A DNA stretch of 35,522 bases from Synechococcales cyanobacterium T60_A2020_003 (GCA_015272205.1 JACYMB010000261.1:1-35522); one strand, 5' to 3'; positions 1 to 7,668 are shown, counted from the first letter of the stretch. Notes: generated by a model not told the origin, from the letters alone. Program-made: numbers and translations.

Positions 1-2
1 TT

Positions 3-152
3 TCCGTTTTAGATGGTTTATCGAAAGATGAATACTATATAAGCGTTTCTTGCCCAGGCAGCGTACCAGCAAAATCATCTTGTATGCGTCGCATGCTACA
101 CAAAGTGACCAGGCTAGGAGGGAGACGTTATCAAATGGCACCAAGCAGATGA
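3..152 (+). CDS. C-terminal fragment of an upstream gene, possibly CpcD-like domain
   Basis: The frame is open from the left edge of the window to a TGA at 150-152 (49 codons), so only the end of the gene is visible. The last residues contain KVTRLGGR preceded by a hydrophobic YYISV strand. This loosely resembles the C-terminal part of the CpcD-like linker domain (hydrophobic strand, spacer, then I/V-x-R-x-G-G). The stop overlaps the next ATG as ATGA, an arrangement typical of translationally coupled genes. The downstream gene is dead, so this fragment may be decayed too. The family assignment is a weak motif reading; the open frame and the ATGA overlap are seen directly. Confidence 0.3.
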   Translation, partial: SVLDGLSKDEYYISVSCPGSVPAKSSCMRRMLHKVTRLGGRRYQMAPSR

Positions 153-1000
153 CAACTAATACCACCAGTTTTCGGGGATTGTAAACCACAGCGATTCATG
201 CCGGTGAAACACCTGATTTAGCAACCCGTGCCTCTTCTCCTAACATTGTTATGTCGTCCTCCTTCGTGACCGACGCCGATACGCCCTTCTCGGCTGAAAA
301 CTTGCAGGAGCAGACCACATTTTTCTATACCCGTGAAGGGAATCCAACCGTTCAGCAACTTGAGCAAAAATTGGCTGCCTTAGAGGGTGCGGAAGCGTGT
401 GTGGCGTTTAGTAGCGGTATGGCTGCTATCTCCGCGCTGATGTTCTACATGCTTAAACCGGGTGATCACATTGTCATGAGCGATGGGGCGTATGTGGGTG
501 CAGCGGAGTTAATGAAGGGATTAATCCCCGCCCTGGATATTCAGGTTACGCGAGTCAATACAACTGATTTAGACGCGATCCAATCGGCTATACGTCCTCA
601 AACGAAACTGATCCATATTGAGACCCCGTGCAACCCAATTGTTCGAATATCAGATATTCAGGCGATCGCCCAAATTGCTTACACAGCAGGTGCAAAGTTA
701 GTGGTTGATTCGACCTTCGCCACACCCGTCGCTACTCAACCCGTTACGTTCGGTGCAGATTTTGTCGTTCATTCTCTGAGTAAGTACCTGTGCGGGCATG
801 GCGATGCTATTGGTGGAGCCGTGTTGGGGACGAGTAGTGAAATATCAGGTATTCGCCATTTGCTGGTGCACCTTGGGGGGCACTCAGTCCATTTAATGCG
901 TGGTTGATTATGCGAGGGATTACAACCTTGCCTATTCGAATGAAAGCTCATGAGCAGAATGCGCTAAACGTTGCGCGTTTTCTGGAAGCTCATCCTCAAG
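149..1000 (+). pseudogene. Broken Cys/Met-metabolism PLP-dependent enzyme (cystathionine gamma-synthase/lyase-like)
   Basis: This is a remnant of the trans-sulfuration family of fold-I PLP enzymes, which act in methionine and cysteine metabolism. The probable original ATG is at 149. An in-frame TAA at 182-184 replaces the codon expected in the usual GLE-x-x-AIHAGE start. The body reads well from 185 and includes FFYTREGNPTVQQLE, SSGMAAISAL and the PLP-lysine region HSLSKYLCGHGDAIGGAVLG. At a run of six G near 872-879 the frame shifts by one. The shifted frame restores the family sequence [12 protein letters not shown] and [23 protein letters not shown] up to about 1000, where homology stops abruptly. 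Roughly the last quarter of a normal 380-400-residue enzyme is missing. Substrate specificity cannot be told. The nonsense codon, frameshift and truncation are all seen directly; together they make a functional product very unlikely. Confidence 0.85.
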
Positions 1001-1232
1001 TCAGAATCACTAATGCATCACAGCCAGCGATCGCCCCTTCAAGGCTTTGAGAATCACGGATGTCTCCAAAATAGAAACCGTCGGTTGTACCAAACAGATC
1101 TTGCACCTTCTGTTCCGACCGGGCAAAGCCCCTGACGGTAAATTGTTCGGGTCGTTGCTGAAGTTTTTGAACGACGATTGAGCCTGTGCGCCCAGTGGCT
1201 CCGGTGACTAAAACGTGACAAGGGATAGACAT
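996..1232 (-). pseudogene. Truncated NAD(P)-binding, NmrA/SDR-like protein
   Basis: The N-terminus carries a Rossmann nucleotide-binding motif, LVTGATGRTGSIVV (GxxGxxG type). A conserved ARSEQKVQ arginine region, a GDIRD segment and CDALVILT follow, as in atypical short-chain dehydrogenases of the NmrA-like/NAD(P)H-binding type. Such proteins are usually about 220-270 residues. This one stops after 78, directly at the point where the degraded PLP-enzyme gene ends on the other strand. ATG at 1232 is the natural start; a TTG lies 9 bases upstream. The catalytic or substrate half is missing, so it is most likely a non-functional remnant left by a deletion. The family call is firm at fold level only. 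Confidence 0.75.
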
Positions 1233-1322
1233 GGATTTCAACGAAAAGGACTGGTAACTATTCTCTCATCTCAGGGGAATAGGATCGGTGGAGCAGGGGC
1301 GATCGCCCATCCAACTTACGGA

Positions 1323-1553
1323 TTACAAATCGGTCGGATCAAACGGGTTTCGATAGTCGAGGTCTTCGATCAAATCGCCTGTGAACCAGGTTAATGTAGG
1401 GTCATTCTCGTCATAATCGGGATCAATGCGATAGTCGATGCAGCGATCGCCCTCAACCCCATGAGGATGAACCGTACAGGGCAGAAGCGGGCTCAGGCTG
1501 AAGAACTGACACGAGCTACACTCCGGCAGTTGGCGGAAAAAGCGAGGTTTCAT
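1323..1553 (-). CDS. Small four-cysteine protein, function unknown
   Basis: The predicted protein has 76 residues, starting MKPRFFRQLPECSSC. It has a CxxC pair at positions 12 and 15, and further cysteines at about 26 (PCTVHP) and 38 (DRCIDY). The histidine after the third cysteine and the spacing suggest a small zinc or iron-sulfur site. The acidic tail (DPDYDENDP...DLIEDLDYRNPFDPTDL) has no recognised domain. The reading frame is open further upstream to 1694, but that extension overlaps the DUF2584 gene in another frame and lacks protein-like character, so ATG at 1553 was chosen. No strong ribosome binding site is visible. It lies downstream of the DUF2584 gene on the same strand. I do not recognise a function. 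Confidence 0.55.
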   Translation of the reverse strand: MKPRFFRQLPECSSCQFFSLSPLLPCTVHPHGVEGDRCIDYRIDPDYDENDPTLTWFTGDLIEDLDYRNPFDPTDL

Positions 1554-1618
1554 CGCGTTGTGAAAAATAGAGTATGCGTTATACGTCCAGTATGCCGAGT
1601 ATAGACGGACAGGTACAC

Positions 1619-1885
1619 TTAGCCTTTCATGGACAATGCCGCTGGATAGAGGCGATGCACGGTAAACTCCACGAACGTTTGCCGATTTTTCCAAGTCAAG
1701 GTGTGGATGACGATGTCGGCCTGAGCCATCCAGTCAGTGTCTACAAGGGGAATCGGGACATCAATGGGGATAATCCTATACCCATCTTTAACGGCGTCAT
1801 AGGGGGTGTTAAGTGCTAATGAGGCTGGATAGCCTTGAGCGGCATTCAATTTCAAAATGCTATTGACTTGACAGGGCATTCCCAT
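1619..1885 (-). CDS. DUF2584 family protein
   Basis: The predicted protein has 88 residues and begins MGMPCQVNSILKL. It contains GYRIIPIDVPIPLVD and ends shortly after a VEFTVHRLYP strand. This matches my recollection of DUF2584, a short uncharacterised family found in cyanobacteria and Firmicutes, and the length is complete for it. The molecular function is unknown. The N-terminal Met-Gly-Met-Pro-Cys signature fixes the start at 1885. It lies about 65 bases upstream of the four-cysteine gene and is preceded by a small acidic gene on the same strand; whether these are co-transcribed is not shown. Confidence 0.7.
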   Translation of the reverse strand: MGMPCQVNSILKLNAAQGYPASLALNTPYDAVKDGYRIIPIDVPIPLVDTDWMAQADIVIHTLTWKNRQTFVEFTVHRLYPAALSMKG

Positions 1886-1944
1886 CGGTAATTATCCAAA
1901 TCTGGGCGATCGCCACTATACGCCATTTGCAGGAACGCGAATCA

Positions 1945-2250
1945 CTACAGCGTATCTATCCGTGATAAGGACTCAATGAGTTCCTCAACGTCTTCTCCAT
2001 CACGGCATTGCTGCACCTGATTCTTGAACCAATCAACTTCGTCTGGTTCAACCTCCTGCAACTCGTAGACTAACAACAGTCCTGCCACGCGCCCCAGAGT
2101 GACGGGAGCATAGGAGAGATGGCCGACTAGGGCGATCGCTTCTTCGTAAATTCGATAGGCGATCGCTTCACTGATCGGTTGCCCGATCTGTCCTGCAATT
2201 TCTTGCAAGCTGTGTTGAATAAACATTTGGAGGTCATCGTCTGGAGGCAT
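1945..2250 (-). CDS. Small acidic hypothetical protein
   Basis: The predicted protein has 101 residues and is strongly acidic and helical in character. It starts MPPDDDLQMFIQHSLQEIAGQIGQ and ends VEELIESLSRIDTL. There is no signal peptide, membrane segment or recognised motif. The codon use and the HIP1 sites inside it (for example around 2130 and 2160) resemble the neighbouring genes, which supports its being a real native gene. No clear ribosome binding site precedes the ATG. The function is unknown; its neighbours (DUF2584 protein, four-cysteine protein) give no clue. Confidence 0.6.
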   Translation of the reverse strand: MPPDDDLQMFIQHSLQEIAGQIGQPISEAIAYRIYEEAIALVGHLSYAPVTLGRVAGLLLVYELQEVEPDEVDWFKNQVQQCRDGEDVEELIESLSRIDTL

Positions 2251-2363
2251 AAGCAGTCAGCCGTCGCATTGCTTGCTTTGATTGTAGGCTGCCCCACCTC
2301 CAAACAACAGTTCGGTAGCCTACTAGTCGTCGTTGGAACCCATGCTCAGCGATAACGAATAGG

Positions 2364-2387
2364 GCCCCGTCCCCGATATTGCGGGGC
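2364..2387. repeat. Short GC-rich inverted repeat
   Basis: GCCCCG at 2364-2369 pairs with CGGGGC at 2382-2387 around a 12-base loop, in the non-coding stretch just left of the MITE. No T-run follows, so it is not a convincing terminator. Its role is unknown and the arms are short enough to be chance. Confidence 0.3.
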
Positions 2388-2401
2388 AACGTTCAAAATC
2401 C

Positions 2402-2546
2402 GGCGTTGCTGAAGGCGGCTATGAATTGCCCTCATCCCCAACCCTGCTCCCGCAGGAGCAGGGCGCTAAAACTCTTGTTCCCTCTCCTTGGGGGGAGGGC
2501 TGAAAAAGGCTTGCACACGAAAATCATACTTCTGTTCAGCAACGCC
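2402..2546. mobile_element. 145-bp MITE with 12-bp terminal inverted repeats and 8-bp target duplication
   Basis: The left end GGCGTTGCTGAA (2402-2413) is the exact reverse complement of the right end TTCAGCAACGCC (2535-2546). Similarity continues imperfectly inwards (CTATGAATT against GTATGATTT). The element is flanked on both sides by the same 8 bases, CAAAATCC (2394-2401 and 2547-2554), which is the expected footprint of transposition. Inside lies a hairpin, CCCTGCTCC/GGAGCAGGG near 2442-2463, and a second C/G-rich inverted run near 2490-2510. It encodes no transposase, so it would be mobilised in trans. It fills most of the 442-base gene-free stretch 2251-2692. I cannot assign the parental insertion-sequence family from the ends alone. 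Confidence 0.85.
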
Positions 2547-2692
2547 CAAAATCCTAGCGTTTTGGGGGGATGGAAGCTGTTCTCGATGTCGAGTGGAATT
2601 TAGGGAAATGGCAAAACTCTAGAAAGAGCTGATCGATTATCATCCTTGTATCGAGAATTCAAGGCAGCGGCGATCGCCCCCACTCCTAAGGC

Positions 2693-3646
2693 ATGAACCA
2701 ACTCATGAAACGACTGAAGCCCTTCATCCGTTGGGTCATTCTTGGCGGAACCCTCTTCTTTCTGGTGGCGGCGGTTAAAGCCCATTGGCAAGGGGTGGCC
2801 GAAATTCGGATTGCGCCTACGGGGTGGGCATTGTTGGCGATCGCCCTTGGTGTTACGCTACTCGCTCATATTTGCTCTGGGTGGGTATGGGGCTGGATTT
2901 TGCGCGAATTTTCCCAATCGGTGACGGCCAGTTGGAGCGTGATCACCTATCTCAAAACCAACATCGCCAAATATCTTCCCGGTAACGTGTGGCATTTCTA
3001 CAGTCGAGTATCAGCGGCAAACGCTGCCGGAATTCCCTTTTCAGTATCGGTAGTGTCAGTAGTAATGGAGCCGTTGCTGATGGCCGCCGCCGCCCTAGCC
3101 GTGGCTCTCTTTAGCCTGGAGCGATCGCAGATCTGGATTCAGATCCTAGTCCTGGCAGGAACCTTAGCGATCGTTCATCCCTATGGGCTGAATCGGGCGA
3201 TCGCGCTCCTTAGCAAAGCCAAACTCAAAAAAGCTCCCCCATCAGACGAGGGCGTCCCCATCCCCGAACCACCGACCGAACTGCCCAAACTCCACCGCTA
3301 TCCCTGGCGACCATTGCTGGGGGAGTTTCTCTTTTTAGGATTGCGGAGTATTGGGTTTGTGTTGGCGATCGCTGCACTCCAGCCCATTTCCTGGTCACAA
3401 GTGCCCTTACTCGTGAGCGTATTTAGTTTTTCCTGGCTGTTGGGTCTGGTCGTTCCCGGTGCGCCCGGGGGATTGGGTGTCTTTGAGGCAACGGCGATCG
3501 CCCTTTTATCTCGACACACCGACGATTTTTCTACCGCTGTGATCATTAGTGCCGTGGCGTTATATCGGTTGATCAGCATCTTGGCAGAGGCGGGTGGTGC
3601 AGGGTTAGCGTGGTTGGATGAGCGGCGATCGCTGAAATCGAGCTAG
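2693..3646 (+). CDS. LPG synthase TM-region/UPF0104-type integral membrane protein
   Basis: The predicted protein has 317 residues and about eight hydrophobic segments spread along its length. A short proline-rich cytoplasmic-looking loop lies near residues 185-205. The strongest family marker is the C-terminal motif PGAPGGLGVFEA (about residues 253-264), typical of the lysylphosphatidylglycerol synthetase TM-region/UPF0104 family. In MprF the related domain flips aminoacylated lipids. Here the soluble aminoacyl-transferase domain is absent, so a lipid-flippase or transport role in the cytoplasmic membrane is inference. The ATG at 2693 places a charged MNQLMKRLKP segment before the first helix, as expected. 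The nurA gene follows 36 bases downstream on the same strand and may be co-transcribed. Confidence 0.8.
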   Translation: MNQLMKRLKPFIRWVILGGTLFFLVAAVKAHWQGVAEIRIAPTGWALLAIALGVTLLAHICSGWVWGWILREFSQSVTASWSVITYLKTNIAKYLPGNVWHFYSRVSAANAAGIPFSVSVVSVVMEPLLMAAAALAVALFSLERSQIWIQILVLAGTLAIVHPYGLNRAIALLSKAKLKKAPPSDEGVPIPEPPTELPKLHRYPWRPLLGEFLFLGLRSIGFVLAIAALQPISWSQVPLLVSVFSFSWLLGLVVPGAPGGLGVFEATAIALLSRHTDDFSTAVIISAVALYRLISILAEAGGAGLAWLDERRSLKSS

Positions 3647-3682
3647 GATTTGACTAGTTCATCTGTTTGGATCGGAATTGCC

Positions 3683-4900
3683 ATGCTCGATCTTGTCAAA
3701 CTTGCCCGCCAAATGCAGGGCATGAGCCAGCACCTCAGCCAGGAAGCCACCGCTGCCCGCAAACGGATGGAGTTGGCCGAAGCGGCGCTCCGCAACGCCC
3801 GTCCTCGCCAGGATGAATTGGTTAGTAGACAGGAGCAGTGGCGCGATCGCTTGGGGTTTACGGCAGCTCAGCCCCTGGAACCGTTGGATACGCGAGTGCT
3901 GATCGACCCCGCACCAGACGCTCATACCGTTGTGGCTACCGACGGATCGCAGATTGCTCCTAGCCATCACGAAATTGCCTACTGTTATCTAATCAACGTG
4001 GGGCGGGTGGTTTTGCACTATGGGCAGAGTCGTTATCCGCTGTTGGACAGTCTGCCGGAGGTGTTTTATCGACCGGAAGATCTCTATGTGTCGCGACAAT
4101 GGGGCATCCGCACCGAAGAATGGATGGGCTATCAGCGCACGGTGTCAGAGGCGATCGCCCTTGCGGAACTAGCTACTCACCATGCGGCCGTTGCCGATCA
4201 AACGCAGCAGCTTTCCCTCCTCACCGCTCCCACGGGGCCAACGTTGGCCATGGTAGACGGATCGTTGATCCACTGGTTTCTGGAACCGTTGCCGCTGGAT
4301 GCGCGCGATCGCCTGTTGCCCCCGATGCTGGATGCTTGGGATCAGCTTCAATCGGCAAAAATCCCATTGGTGGGCTACTTGAGTGCGTCCCGCAGTGGCG
4401 AAGCGCTGAACTTTCTAAGGCTGCACACCTGTCCATTTGATGCGCCTGATTGCCAAACCCACTGCGTCGGCAAACCGGATCAAGCTCCCTGTCAGGTCTT
4501 TTCGCCGTTGCGCGATGCGGTGCTGTGGTCGGCGGTGCTGCAACCGGGGGAACGGGGCACCATTTGGAAGAGTTCGGCGCAAATCCTCGATGCCTACGGT
4601 CAGCACCAAATCTGTTTTTGCTATGTCCATGTCGGGGCAGAGATTGCCCGGATCGAGTTTCCGCAATGGGTCGCGGAGGATAAAGCCATGTTGAATACGG
4701 CTCTCAGTCTTGCATTGACCCAGGTGCAAAAGGGGTATGGCTATCCGGTGGCGTTGGCTGAGGCGCATAATCAGGCAGTAGTGAGGGGGGGCGATCGCAC
4801 TCGCTTTTTTGCCTTGTTAGAACAGCAGCTTGTCCGCGCCGGATTAACGAATATTGGTACGTCCTATAAGGAAGCGCGAAAACGAGGAAGTATCGCTTAA
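3683..4900 (+). CDS. nurA: NurA-domain 5'-3' nuclease
   Basis: The predicted protein has 405 residues. The NurA nuclease signature VVATDGSQIAPSHHE lies near residues 85-100, with the metal-binding aspartate in TDGS. A second acidic motif, MVDGSLIHWFLEPL, is near 190, and the conserved C-terminal GYPVALAEAHNQAVV is near 355-370. NurA resects DNA double-strand breaks with the HerA translocase in archaea; cyanobacterial homologues are less studied. ATG at 3683 is preferred because GGA lies 7 bases upstream and MLDLVKLARQMQ begins a clean helix. A TTG at 3650 would add 11 residues. No HerA-type gene is seen in the window, but xseA/xseB and recA lie nearby, fitting a repair neighbourhood. Confidence 0.8.
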   Translation: MLDLVKLARQMQGMSQHLSQEATAARKRMELAEAALRNARPRQDELVSRQEQWRDRLGFTAAQPLEPLDTRVLIDPAPDAHTVVATDGSQIAPSHHEIAYCYLINVGRVVLHYGQSRYPLLDSLPEVFYRPEDLYVSRQWGIRTEEWMGYQRTVSEAIALAELATHHAAVADQTQQLSLLTAPTGPTLAMVDGSLIHWFLEPLPLDARDRLLPPMLDAWDQLQSAKIPLVGYLSASRSGEALNFLRLHTCPFDAPDCQTHCVGKPDQAPCQVFSPLRDAVLWSAVLQPGERGTIWKSSAQILDAYGQHQICFCYVHVGAEIARIEFPQWVAEDKAMLNTALSLALTQVQKGYGYPVALAEAHNQAVVRGGDRTRFFALLEQQLVRAGLTNIGTSYKEARKRGSIA

Positions 4901-4913
4901 CAAGCGTTTCCCA

Positions 4914-5252
4914 TTAGGTCACGGCAAAACCTGTATGCTTGCGTATCTTCGGATGACGAAAACCTAATACAATATCTTCTTTGCCAATACCTGCTGCCAT
5001 CAAATCGGCGGCAACACCCTCTTCCGTGTCATCGTACTGAATCCAAACTTTTTGGCCAATCAAACTAATATGAATAGGTGTTGCATGGAGGTAATGATCA
5101 CCTCGCCAACCCATATCTATGATCAAATACTGACCCCGCTCATCATCAAAGACCACTTGAGATGTGTATTCATCAGGTAAAGTATTTCGATAGGCAGAAT
5201 GCTTCTGGAGAGTACTTTTAATGATGTTTTGATAGTCTAATCGGGTATCCAT
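4914..5252 (-). CDS. xisI: XisI family protein (fdxN element excision controlling factor)
   Basis: The predicted protein has 112 residues, the usual length of the family. Typical XisI stretches are visible: LDYQNIIKSTLQKHS at the start, then VFDDERGQYLIIDMGWRGDHYLH, KVWIQYDDTEEGVA and the C-terminal DIVLGFRHPKIRKHTGFAV. In Anabaena, XisI acts with XisH and the XisF recombinase during excision of the fdxN element in heterocysts. Homologous pairs are common in cyanobacteria without any such element, so their general role is unclear. The start overlaps the end of xisH by 16 bases, implying translational coupling. No XisF-like recombinase is present in the window. It is convergent with nurA, 13 bases away. 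Confidence 0.9.
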   Translation of the reverse strand: MDTRLDYQNIIKSTLQKHSAYRNTLPDEYTSQVVFDDERGQYLIIDMGWRGDHYLHATPIHISLIGQKVWIQYDDTEEGVAADLMAAGIGKEDIVLGFRHPKIRKHTGFAVT

Positions 5253-5656
5253 TGTACGATTACCTCGTTATCATCATCAAAAACCAATAATTTGATTACC
5301 TGATTCTTGAGCAGCACCTGTCCCAATTCTATAGCGAATACGCTGTTAAATGTGGGTTGAGATACAGCTAGATAAAGACCCCGCTCAATTCCCATCTCAT
5401 TTAGAATTTGGCGATATAAAATATACTGGCCTAACGCTTGTTCCAGATCTTTGACATCGGACGAGCCTAGAAAGCTTTTGACTTCAACGACTATTTTCTG
5501 TAAGCCTAGATCTGCACCAATAAGACGCTCTGCGCCTAGATCAGCCGATAATCGTTTCTTGCCAATTTGAAGCGGAAATGGATCGTGTGCAATTGTCCAT
5601 TTATCTCTTTGTAACGCACGTTTCACCGTGTCGTGATAGATGTCTTTTGCTGGCAC
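5237..5656 (-). CDS. xisH: XisH family protein (PD-(D/E)XK-like fold)
   Basis: The predicted protein has 139 residues. The N-terminal PAKDIYHDTVKRALQRDKW and the core SADLGAERLIGADLG...IVVEVKSF are characteristic of XisH, which has a restriction-endonuclease-like fold. The aspartate and the E-x-K of VEVKSF could form the nuclease-like site. GTG at 5656 gives the family-typical N-terminus M-P-A-K-D; an ATG at 5671 would add five residues. In Anabaena XisH is needed, with XisI, for fdxN element excision. Here the pair sits just after the exonuclease VII small subunit gene, 35 bases away on the same strand, so it may be transcribed with it. Confidence 0.9.
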   Translation of the reverse strand: MPAKDIYHDTVKRALQRDKWTIAHDPFPLQIGKKRLSADLGAERLIGADLGLQKIVVEVKSFLGSSDVKDLEQALGQYILYRQILNEMGIERGLYLAVSQPTFNSVFAIELGQVLLKNQVIKLLVFDDDNEVIVQWIPD

Positions 5657-5691
5657 CAGTACGCTCTTCAATAGATGTATCTAAGTAGGAT

Positions 5692-5970
5692 TCAGCTCAA
5701 ACCTGACTCTTCCCGATCCAGCAACGTTTCAATCAATAAGTCCGCCTGCTGTTGATGCTGATTCAAAAACGTTTCACACTGGTTCAGGTACTCCACCGCC
5801 TGGGAAAACTGCTGAAACACCTCCGCCAGTTCCAGTTCACCTGCCTCAATCCGACCAATAATCGCTTCAATTTCGCTGACAGTACGTTCATAGTGCCAGT
5901 TCGCAGGTAGATCAGAGGGGGCGATCGCGTCTTTGGTTGATTTCGATGGACTCGTTTTTTTGGGAGGCAT
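5692..5970 (-). CDS. xseB: Exodeoxyribonuclease VII small subunit
   Basis: The predicted protein has 92 residues. A low-complexity lysine/serine-rich N-terminus ([14 protein letters not shown]) is followed by the XseB helical core: [29 protein letters not shown], then the second helix [28 protein letters not shown]. XseB binds several copies along the XseA large subunit to form the exonuclease that degrades single-stranded DNA from both ends. The large-subunit gene lies directly upstream on the same strand, separated by a 212-base stretch carrying a heptamer repeat. The complete length and conserved GELEL core make the call secure. The C-terminus DREESGLS has no special feature. Confidence 0.9.
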   Translation of the reverse strand: MPPKKTSPSKSTKDAIAPSDLPANWHYERTVSEIEAIIGRIEAGELELAEVFQQFSQAVEYLNQCETFLNQHQQQADLLIETLLDREESGLS

Positions 5971-6007
5971 AGGGGGAATCTCCTGACTAGGTGAATGGGA
6001 ATGGAGG

Positions 6008-6049
6008 TTTTGAGTTTTGAGTTTTGAGTTTTGAGTTTTGAGTTTTAGG
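6008..6049. repeat. Heptanucleotide tandem repeat (TTTTGAG x5 plus a variant)
   Basis: Five exact consecutive copies of TTTTGAG occupy 6008-6042, followed by a sixth degenerate copy, TTTTAGG (6043-6049). It lies between xseA and xseB in the leader of xseB. Seven-base tandem repeats of this kind (STRR-like) are well known in filamentous cyanobacterial intergenic DNA. A degenerate relative lies downstream of recA. Confidence 0.9.
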
Positions 6050-6182
6050 TCAAATTCGGTTCGTCGATGATCCGTGTATATCCCTGTAGGAACGGGGTTT
6101 GAAATTGAAATTGAATCTCGATACGTGTTAGAGGCTGTCTCCTAAACTCGCCCGCCCTAGGTTTCATCAATCGAACATGAGT

Positions 6183-7427
6183 TCAAGAGAGCGGGTATTC
6201 GACTGGACGCACAACCTCGACCTCGGCTGACCCTTCCGTGAACTGCACCATGAGGTGTTGTCCAGCGTAGAGTCCAACGGGCGATCGCACCACCCCACCT
6301 TTCTGATCGCGCACCACCGCATAACCCCGCTTCAATACCGACTCTGGATCAAGGGTCGTTAACGTATCGCGGAGGCGTTGGCAGTGCTGGTTAGAGGACT
6401 GCAACCGATGGCGCACTAACGTAATCAGGCGATCGCGCATCCAATCCAACGATTCCTGCTCATGCTGAAGCGACTGATCCAACCGAACACGGTGAAGGCG
6501 CGATCGCAGGCGTTGCTGTTCATCCTGGGCTATGTAGACCCGCTCCCGCAATGCTTGCACCAAAATCTCAGTCCGTTGGCGATGGTCGTCTTGCAGCAGT
6601 CGCAGATCTGGAACCGCTTTCTCCGCCGCTGCCGTGGGGGTATGGGCATAGGCATCCGCCACCAGATCCGCCAAGGTTTCATCCCGCTGATGCCCAATCC
6701 CCGCAATCACCGGGATAGAACAGTCGGCAACGGCTCGCACCACCCGTTCATCGTTAAAACAGGCCAGATCCTCCGATGCGCCACCCCCTCGTGCCAGGAT
6801 CAGCACCTCTGCCCGTCCATCCCGTTCGACTCGCTGAATCGCCCGCACAATCGACACCGGAGCCAGTTCGCCCTGCACCTGCGCCGGAGACAGCAACACC
6901 CGCAGTCCCGGATAGCGATGGCGCAAGGTGCGTTGAATATCGCCCCAGGCGGCGGCTTGGGGTGAAGTGACGACCGCAACCGTTTGAGGATGGACTGGTA
7001 AAGGCCGTTTGCGCTCGGAGGCGAACAGCCCTTCTGCCCGGAGGCGATCGCGCACCTGTTTTTCTCGCAGTGCCAACAGTCCCTCCCCTGCCGGAAGCAC
7101 CTGCCACCCCACCAGGCGATATTCTCCCCGTGGGGCATAGAGCCGCACCTGCCCCAGCACAATCACCTGTTCCCCTATCTTGGGTAAGGTTGCTAACCGA
7201 GACGCCTGACTCCGCCACACCACACAGGCGATCGCTGCTTTATCGTCCGGATCTTGCAGGGTGAAGAACAGTCCCTTGGGATGGTGATTCACACTCGACA
7301 CTTCCCCCGTCACCCACACCTGCCGCAGTTGCACGTCCTCTTCTACTAGTGACTGAATGTAGCGGGTCAGGCCAGCAACGGACAGCGCCATTTCGGGAAC
7401 CGTGAGACGGGGTTGATTGGAGAACAT
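6183..7427 (-). CDS. xseA: Exodeoxyribonuclease VII large subunit
   Basis: The predicted protein has 414 residues. The order is an N-terminal segment with ALSVAGLTRYIQSLVEED, an OB-fold single-strand-binding domain (VWVTGEVSSVNHHPKGLFFTLQD and onwards, about residues 30-110), then the catalytic domain. The catalytic domain has VAVVTSPQAAAWGDI near 150 and the motif LARGGGASEDLACFNDE followed by VIAGIGHQRDETLADLVAD near 205-250. A long coiled-coil-rich region (about 260-360) follows, then the C-terminal VLKRGYAVVRD segment. It works with XseB in single-strand DNA degradation during mismatch repair and recombination. ATG at 7427 was chosen because the family homology begins only a few residues later; GTG at 7466 would add 13 residues. 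Confidence 0.93.
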   Translation of the reverse strand: MFSNQPRLTVPEMALSVAGLTRYIQSLVEEDVQLRQVWVTGEVSSVNHHPKGLFFTLQDPDDKAAIACVVWRSQASRLATLPKIGEQVIVLGQVRLYAPRGEYRLVGWQVLPAGEGLLALREKQVRDRLRAEGLFASERKRPLPVHPQTVAVVTSPQAAAWGDIQRTLRHRYPGLRVLLSPAQVQGELAPVSIVRAIQRVERDGRAEVLILARGGGASEDLACFNDERVVRAVADCSIPVIAGIGHQRDETLADLVADAYAHTPTAAAEKAVPDLRLLQDDHRQRTEILVQALRERVYIAQDEQQRLRSRLHRVRLDQSLQHEQESLDWMRDRLITLVRHRLQSSNQHCQRLRDTLTTLDPESVLKRGYAVVRDQKGGVVRSPVGLYAGQHLMVQFTEGSAEVEVVRPVEYPLS

Positions 7428-7668
7428 GGCAGAGAAATCCAGTAAAGGGCAAGGGGAATCCAGCACTCTCCCAGAGATGATAGGGACTCACATCGAGAGC
7501 ATCATCACATTGATGGGTGCGGCACAGATAAAACTTCAACAAGTTGTTAGACTGTCATCGGCCAAACAATCCATACTCAGTAGCCGTGGCGACCCCAATC
7601 ACGCGCTCCAACCGGACACGCGTTTGGGTATTGCCAAAGCTCCAGAATGAATTGTTATGATAATGTAT

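Noticed and set aside
1554-1694. Upstream extension of the four-cysteine protein to 1694, or a frameshifted fusion with the DUF2584 gene
   Set aside because: DUF2584 has a complete length and its own stop at 1619; the extension has no protein-like sequence, so two separate genes are simpler.
2379-2603. 74-codon plus-strand open frame
   Set aside because: It spans the MITE at 2402-2546 and is explained by that repeat; no protein-like features.
7417-7650. 77-codon plus-strand frame starting over the xseA 5' end
   Set aside because: Overlaps the start of xseA antisense, and its composition is not protein-like.
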